Positions 1-9,000 of a DNA stretch of 47,497 nt are shown piece after piece; the stretch's first letter is position 1; each line of letters opens with the position of its first letter. The translations under genes were made by a program, and so were the position numbers. The notes under the pieces were generated by a model. The model did no database searches and had not been told where the DNA came from. It worked only from the letters and a program-made list of their open reading frames with translations. The DNA comes from CAZTDP01 sp964612565 (lineage in GTDB: Bacteria; Patescibacteriota; WWE3; UBA101185; UBA10185): positions 1-47,497 of the forward strand of contig CAZTDP010000007.1 in assembly GCA_964612565.1 (NCBI GenBank), read 5' to 3'.

Positions 1-3000
1 CTGCCAAGTAGCTTGGAGATGTGGATGATGAATATATTCCAAAGTCCCAGTTGTTCCCTGTAAGATATATGCCGTAAGCTTTGCTCCCTGTGTTAGCTGC
101 AGGGCCGTTAATCGCCAGGCCGTGGGCAACATAGCTGCTGGTATTCGACGGTGTTAGGTTAGTCATGTCTATGAAATTTCCGTATACATCACCCGTGGCT
201 GTGGTTGCAGAAGACCATGCCAACGATGTGACTTTTCCGAGTGTGGCCGAAGTGATTATTCTATTCATATCTCCTTGCTGGATAGATGCTGTGTTGCTTA
301 TGTCATAAACTGTTCCAGCTGAAGCGGAAAATCCCGATCCCGACACTATATTGCCTGTTACGTTATTTCTACCTGTTGTCGACACTATAATTGGATATCT
401 CGCCCCGTCATTATCGAAAAGCGTATTTCCTACGATATTATTTCCCGTCGGGTTTGAAGAAGTTACGTTTATTCCATCATCTGATGCCGACGTAATATTA
501 GAAATGGTGTTTCCTATTACTGTGTTGTAGTTCGATGAGGGCAAACTTATACCATCTGTACCTGTATCACTGACGTAATTATTAGCGATTGTGTTATAGC
601 TACTGCCTGATACGTGTATTCCAGTGTATCCGGTATTTTGAACCGTGTTTGATTGTATGAGGGAGTGTACTGTGGTTACTGCTTCGATACCTGCAGATCC
701 CAAATCAACCAGCTTATTGTTAAGAATCTCGGATTCATCCACACTCTGTAGGTAAATCCCTACTCCTGCAGTGTCGTATATATAATTATTTTTAGCATCG
801 GAATCGGATGTGGTTCTAAAGTAAATACCATGGTTATACGTTGTTCCTGTGTACACAGAGCTCTGACCATCAATGGCAATACTCTCTATCGATACGCTAC
901 TGACCGCTGTAGTACCATCTCCCACCACGATAACGCCGTCGTAAGATGTTGTAGACTCCCAACCCCTCTGAAGTATAGTCGAAGTGCCGCTTCCGATTAG
1001 TGAAACATTTGACTTTGTAATGTCAATTCCATTGCTATCGACTACGTATGTTCCTTCCAAAAGAACCACTGTGCCTCCGCCTGCAGGTAACGCGGCGATA
1101 GCGGTTTCAATTGTGGTATCGCAGTCAGTATCTCCGCATACGTAATCTGCTTTCTCGTAGTTCATTGATGGGTTTGTGGAATTTGATGTACCAACAATCA
1201 ATGTTGCAGTTGTTCTGTCTGCTTGCCATTTACCGTTTGCATAAACTTTAAGTTGATCGTCATCGGTATCGTAATACATTGTTCCTTCGGTTGTTGAAGG
1301 AGAAGATGTAGCACCTGCAAGATACAAGCCGTTTGCAACTCTAATACTGCCATTAACATCTAAGGTATACTGCGGATCGGTGGTGCCGATACCAATAAAT
1401 CCGCTTCCGTTTTCAAATAGGCCACTGTTTCCAATTGTGTATTGGCCGGTAAACTTAGTTAAGTAGTTTGTTGTACCGGAACCGCCCAGTCCTGCGGAGC
1501 TTCCCGAACAGTTACCGGATGAATCGCAGACCTGGTTTCCATTTTGGAAAATGCTGGTCGCATTTGCGCTTCCGCTAACTTCCAACGAGTAGTTGGGGTT
1601 GCTTGTTCCAATGCCAAGTCTGCCTAAAGTGTTATTCCACCAAAACGCGTTCGAACCGGTTAAGCTGGCGGTACCATTCCAAAATGCAATTTGACTTGTA
1701 GCGCCGCCGCCGCTTAAAGCGCCAACCCCTGCAACTGAATTGCATTTCCAAACGCCGGCAGTGCTGTCCCATGACAATATTTGATCGGCCGCGCATCCTC
1801 CTAAAAGCTTTAAGCCGCTTGTGGTGACTTCTAAACCTGAATTGCTTGATGTTGTTGATGTTGTACCGGTTGTTGCTACATCCAGGTTTAGTGCTGTTAT
1901 TCCCGGTCCTGTACCACCGGATAAACCATTACCTAATGTTAGTGAAGTTACTGCGTATGTTCCTACATTCCCATTATCTAGCAATGTGCCGGTTCGTCCG
2001 CTAAGTAAATTAAATTCAGTTGGCGTTACAGTGACCCCGGTTAATCTATTAAGTTCTGTAGCTGACGAAGTTATTCTGGTTCCGGCCAAAAATAGATTAG
2101 AAACATTTGCTGATCCGCTAACTTCTAAAGAATACATGGGGTTTGTTGTTCCTATGCCGACTTCGCCAGTGTCTTTAGCATAAATACCCGAAGTCTGTAG
2201 CGCGCTAGTCCCATCCCATCTTGTAATGTAATTATCTATGCCTGTGCCGGCTAAGCCCGAGGACATTGTTGTGCATTTCCACAAGCTGTTGGCTGAATCC
2301 CACGCTAATACCTGGTTGGCCGAGCACCCGCCCAACAGTCTAAGCCCATCACTTCCAAGTTCTAACCCTGAATTATTTGATGTCGTGCTTGTAGTTCCGG
2401 TTGTTGATACGTCTAAAGCTAAATTTATTGCACCCGGTCCTGTGCCACCTGCCAGCCCTGTGCCAAGAGATAAGGAGGTTAACGCGTAACTTCCTATAAT
2501 AGAGGAATCCAAAAGTGTTCCTGTTCTTCCATCCAGCAAGTTAAGTTCGGATGCTATTAATGTTGCATTTACTCCATCCAATACATTTAACTCCGTGGCT
2601 GAAGCTGTAACTTGAGAACCGGCTATGAATAGAGTAGACACATTCGCCGATCCACTAATGTCTAACCTAAATTGGGGGTTGGTTGTCCCTATACCAACAT
2701 TTCCTGTTCCAAAAAATCCAAAATTACTTCCATTAAGATTTATGGAAGTTAGCGTGCTTAAGCTTCCTCCTAAACCAATTGTATTGGTATTTCTTGTTAA
2801 TCCGTTGTTAAAGGTTAATGGTGACTCTGCAGAAAATGATTGTGTAGTTACGTTTGTTAATCTTCCATCAGCATCTACGGTTATTACAGGAATCTGCAGA
2901 GCTGAACCGTAAGACCCTGAGACTACGGTAGTTGCTGCAAGCTCGTTAGACCCAACTGCCCCTGTTCCGATTTGCATATTGTTGTACATACCCGAAATGT

Positions 3001-6000
3001 CACCGCTAAAGTTTGTCGATGTTGTTAAATCATCAGAAGCACTCTGATCCCATGTAGTTAATTGTGTCGAAACGTTATTTGTATCTAACAACGTGCCTGT
3101 TCGCCCGCTAAGAAGATTAAGTTCGGCTGCAGTTGAAGTAATGACATTACCGTTTATTAAAAGCGTTGTTGCATTGGCACTTCCACTGATGTCGAGTGTG
3201 TAATTTGGTGCTGTGGTTCCAATTCCCAATTTACCTCCCACTTCATATAAAGCTGAATTGGTTATTTCATATAAGTTATTCCATTTGGCAATATAATTGG
3301 TTGTACCCGAACCGCCTAGGCCGGCCACGCTACCGGAGCAGTTTCCTGACGTGTCGCAGACTTCGTTACCGTTTTGTAATAAGGTAACGGCGTTGGCACT
3401 TCCGCTAACTTCCAGCATATGTGAAGGGGCTGAGGTTCCAATTCCTAATCTGCTCCCGTCCCACCATAAAGCGTTGGAACCGGAAAGCGAACTACCGGCA
3501 TTCCAAAATGCAACTTGATTGCCAATTCCGGAGCCGCTTACGCCTCCTATATCACTAATAGAAGTGCATTTCCACACCTGCGCGCTGTTGTCCCAAGCTA
3601 AAAATCTATCTGTACCACATCCTCCCAAAAGTCTTAAACCGTCAGGTCCTAGCTCTAAGCCGGAATTGCTTGATGCTGTTGATGTCGCGCCGGTTGTTGT
3701 CACGTCTAAATTAAGTGCTGTAGCACCGGGGCCGGTGCCGCCGCTAAGGCCGTTACCTAAGGTTAAGGAAGTTATAGCGTAAGATCCGATATTGCTGTTA
3801 TCCAAAAGTGTTCCGGTTCTGCCGCTTAATAAGTTAAGCTGGCTTGTAGTTACCGAAGCTCCGTCTAAAATATTTAGTTCTGTTGCCGAGGCTGTAACTT
3901 GGCTTCCCGCTATAAATAGGGTAGTTGCGTTGGCCGATCCACTAATGTCTAACCTAAATTGGGGGTTGGTTGTCCCTATACCAACATTTCCTGTTCCAAA
4001 AAATCCAAAATTACTTCCATTAAGATTTATGGAAGTTAGCGTGCTTAAGCTTCCTCCTAAACCAATTGTATTGGTATTTCTTGTTAATCCGTTGTTAAAG
4101 GTTAATGGTGACTCTGCAGAAAATGATTGTGTAGTTACGTTTGTTAATCTTCCATCAGCATCTACGGTTATTACAGGAATTTCGGTAATCGACCCATACG
4201 AACCGCTGACCACTGTAGTAGATGCGAGCTCGTTGGCACCAACTGAGCTGGCCGCAATTTGCAAGTTGTTGTATGCGCCGGTAATGTCTCCGCCAAAAGT
4301 GGTTCCTGTGGTTAGGTCGTCCGAGGCAAGCTGATCCCATGCGCTAAGTTGGGTAGCAACATTGTTTGTATCAAGCAATGTTCCTGTTCGGCCGCTAAGT
4401 AAATTAAATTCAGTTGGTGTTACGGTGACTCCGGTTAGTCTATTAAGTTCTGTAACACTTGATGTTATTAAGCTGCCACCTATAAATAAATTTGAAACAT
4501 TTGCGCTCCCACTTACATCCAGTCTGTATTGAGGGTTAGTTGTACCTGCACCAATATTTCCTGTTGTTGCAAAATTATCGCCCGCGGTGATAGGCGATAA
4601 GGTAGTTCCGCTTCTTTGCCAGTAGTTTGTACCTAACGCTGCAGGGTTAATCCAGTTAAACCCCCCTGATGTGCTGTTGTAGGTTAAAACCTGGTCATTT
4701 GAAGGCGAACTTGCACTTAGATTGCTTGCCAAAATAGTGCCTGTCCCGATTTGCATGTTGTTGTATGTACCTGAAATGTCACCGCTAAATGAAGTAGATG
4801 TTGTTAAATCATCAGATGCTAACTGGTCCCATGTGCTAAGCTGGGTAGCGGCATTGCTGGCAGATATTATTGTACCGTTAATCCCGCTTAGCCTATTTAA
4901 TTCTGTGGTTGTTATTGCTGCTCCGTCTAACAAATTTAGTTCGGCTGCCGACGTGCTGATTTGAGATCCGGAAATATACAAAGTTGTAAAGTTGGCGGAA
5001 CCGCTGACTTCTAAAGCATATTGTGGGTTGGTGGTTCCGATTCCTAGTCTTCCATCGTCGGTTAAAATCAATTCGGGTTGAGTATCGCCGTCGGGGTCAA
5101 AGTTTATATAATTGCCGGTTGTGTTGTAGCCAATAATTGCCTCATTTCCGTTAACACCTATGTGCATGCTTGCGGGGCCTAAGTATAGGTCTGCCCACCT
5201 AAATGAAGGTGAGCCAAGGGCGTAAGTGTCATCGGTGGAAGGCAGCAGGTCGTTTGATAAATTAAAATTACTACCATCCCAGTTTAAATAATTGCTCGTA
5301 CTCCCAAAATATAAATTGTTGCTTATTAAAGCTGCGCCGTTTACTTGAAGTGCTTGCGTTGGATTTGTAGTTCCAATTCCTACTTCACCGGTGTCTTTAG
5401 TGTAAATGCTCGAGCTCTGTATGTTGCCGGTACCGTCCCATCTAACCATGTAGTTGTCTGTTCCGCTTCCGGTTACTCCCCCTATGCCTGACACAGACGA
5501 ACATTTCCATGTACTGCTTACGTTATCCCACGAAAGAACCTGGTTTGCGGAGCATCCGCCGACTAATCTTACGCCTGCAGCTGTAGTCTCAAGCCCTGAA
5601 TTGGAAGATGTCACAGAAGTTGTTCCTGTTGTTGTAGTATCCACAGCAATATCATCGGCGTTTACAGTAATTCCGTTTCCAGCTCCCACGTTTAATGTAG
5701 TTGTTCCCGGACCGGTACCTCCTGTTAATCCGGATCCTGACGCTATAGACGTTATGGCGTGAGTTCCGATATTGTTTGTATCAAGCAATGTTCCTGTTCG
5801 GCCGCTAAGTAAATTAAATTCAGTTGGTGTTACGGTGACTCCGGTTAGTCTATTAAGTTCTGTAACACTTGATGTTATTAAGCTGCCACCTATAAATAAA
5901 TTTGAAACATTTGCGCTCCCACTTACATCCAGTCTGTATTGAGGGTTAGTTGTACCAATTCCAACATTTCCGGTTCCGTCGATTCTTACTTTTTCGGTAG

Positions 6001-9000
6001 CATTTGTTATAAGTCCGATGGTGTTAATAGCAGCCCTATACACACCGGTGTCAGCGTCGTTTAGGAATGTGTAGGACGGAGAAGAGCTTGCTCCATTTGA
6101 AGCAAATATCATTCTGTTACTGTCAATTACAACATTGCCCCCGGCCATGTAGCTGCCGCTTAAAAGATTAATATTATTGCCGCTTTGTAAGTCCAGTTGA
6201 TTGGCAGTACTTCTAGATAGGAAAACGTCGCCGCCGATCGTTATTCCTGTTCCAAAAGAACCGTTTCTTGAAGAATTTATTACGGTGGTTCCACCGATTC
6301 TTATGTTTCCGGATACTAAATTAAAATCATCTCCGGATCCAAGAGCTAAACGATTTGTGGTATCTCTGTAAAGTTCAACGTCTCCAAAGGCGATTCCGCC
6401 GGGAGCCGTTGTTCCGGCTACTAGCTCAATTCTATGAGTAGGAGCGGTGGTGCCTATTCCAATATTTCCGCTTGCATCCTCAAAGATACCGGTGTTGCCT
6501 ACAGCATATGCTCCTGTAAACTTGGCCAAATAGTTAATTGTGCCTGATCCGCCCATTCCCGACGAGGTACCTGAGCAGTTTCCTGACATGTCGCATACTC
6601 GGCTGCCGTTTTGGTAAAGTGTGGTCGCGTTAGCGCTTCCGCTTACCTCTAAGCCATAGTTTGGATTGCTCGTTCCTATTCCAAGTCTTCCGGTTCCGTT
6701 GGCCCACCACAAACTGTTGGTTCCGGTTATGCTTGAGGATGTATTCCAGAACGCGACTTGAGTTGCTGCGCCGCTTCCGGTCACGCCCCCAAGTCCGGAA
6801 ACCGAGGAGCATTTCCAGACATTACCTGTGCTGTCCCAGGAAAGGACTTGATTTGAGGAGCACCCGCCTAGAAGTCTAAGACCGGAGGAGTCTGTTTCAA
6901 GCCCCGAGTTATTTGATGTTGTTGATGTTGTTCCTGTTGTTGAAGTATCTAAGTTAACCGAAGCTCCTCCGGGGCCGCTATTTCCCGATAATCCGTTGCC
7001 TAAGGCCAATGAAGTAACGGCGTAAGTTCCCACGTTGTTTGTATCGAGCAAAGTTCCTGTTCGGCCGCTAAGTAAATTAAATTCAGTCGATGTTGCAGTC
7101 ACTCCTGTAAGTTTGTTAAGTTCGGCGGTAGTTAAAGTGGCTCCGTCTAAAATATTAAGTTCGGTAGCTGCGGCAGTAACTTGGCTTCCCGCTATAAATA
7201 GGGTAGCTGCGTTAGCTGATCCACTGACATCTAAATTGTATTGAGGGTTTGTGCTTCCTATCCCGACGCGCCCACTGACAATCAAGCCGTTTGATGGTGC
7301 AGTATTAACTGCCGCGTAAGAACCTACTGACACACCTCCGGCCACATCTAATTTGTTTATTGGATTGGTTGTTCCTGCTCCGATATTTCCCGTTGTTGCT
7401 ACTGTGTCGCCTGTTGTAAGCGGAGTAATCGTCGTGCCGTTTCTTTGCCAGTAGTTGACACCCACACTTCCGGTATTTACCCATGTAAAACCACCTGAGA
7501 CATTGTCGTAAGTTAAAATTTGACCACTTGTAGGAGAGGAAGTTGCATTAAGATCTTCTGCAAGAATCGTTGAATTTGTAATACCTGCAGTAGATAGAGT
7601 AGTCGTACCTGCGGCAGTTAATCTTCCATCTGCATCTACAGTAAATGTTGCTACCGCACTTGATGATCCATATGAATTAGCTGTAACAGTTGTTGCTGCC
7701 AGCTCTGTGGATCCAACGACATCATTTCCGAGCTGCAAGTTATTGTAAGAGCCTGAAACATCGCCGCTAAATGAAGTAGATGTAGTTAAGTCGTTTGAAG
7801 CATTTTGATCCCATGCACTAAGTTGTGTTGCAGCATTATTTGTATCGATCAAAGTTCCGCTTCGTCCGCTAAGAAGATTAACTTCAGTCGCTGTAGCGGA
7901 TACTGCAGAACCACCAATAAATAAATTTGTGACATTTACACTTCCGCTTACGTGCAAGGTATATAAGGGATTGGTCGTACCAATTCCAACATTCCCGCCT
8001 GTTTCGAATATTCCGCTGTTACCAACGGAGTAAGCACCGGTAAATTTTGCAAGATAGTTTGTAGATCCGGTACCACCGAGGCTCGATGATGTTCCGGAAC
8101 AATTTCCGGACATGTCGCAAACCTGATTCCCATTTTGAAATACATTGACCGCATTCGCGCTTCCGCTTACCTCCAAAGCATATCCGGGATTGCTTGTGCC
8201 TATGCCAAGTCTGCCCAACGAGTCATCCCACCAAAAAGCGTTTGAGCCTGTTAAGCTTGCTGTACCGTTCCAAAACGCAACTTGTTTACTGGCTCCGGTT
8301 CCGCTTATCGAAGAAGCTGTGGCATCTGTACATTTCCAAACTTGATTGGTTGCATCCCAAGACAAAACTTGATCGGCTGTGCATCCGCCCAAAAGTTTTA
8401 AGCCGCTTGCGCCAACTTCTAACCCGGAATTGCTGGATGTTGTTGATGTTGTACCGGTTGTTGTTACATCTAACGAGACAGCATTTGCCACTCTACTTAA
8501 ACCATTACCAAAAGTTAAAGGAGATTCGTACGAAATGCCTTGATTGGTAACATTTGTCACTCTTCCCTTAGCGTCAACTGTTATCACCGGAATCTGAGTC
8601 GAAGATCCATATGTGTTGGCTGTAACTCCGGAATTTGCAAGTGTTAAAGCGCCTGTGTTGCTGATAGTGGCGTCGTTGCTAAGTGCTACTGCAGTAGCTA
8701 CATTAGATCCGTTTCCTACCAAAATATAAGAGTCGTTTAATGTCGCAGTGAGTTTGTTGTTAAAAGTATTCCAGTCCGTAGAAGTTAAAAATCCGTTTGT
8801 ACCTGTTGATGCTTGTGTGATACCTATAACTCCTGTGCTTGAGTTGTACTGTATTGGTGCTGATCCTGAAACAGCAGCTCTTGCCCTTGTGTCGGTGTAA
8901 TAAAGATTTGTAATACCTTCATTAATTTGATCGGTGGTAATTTGCGTGCCGTTATATCTTAACGTTCCGGTAAAGTTTATATCTCCTGTCACGTCTAAGG

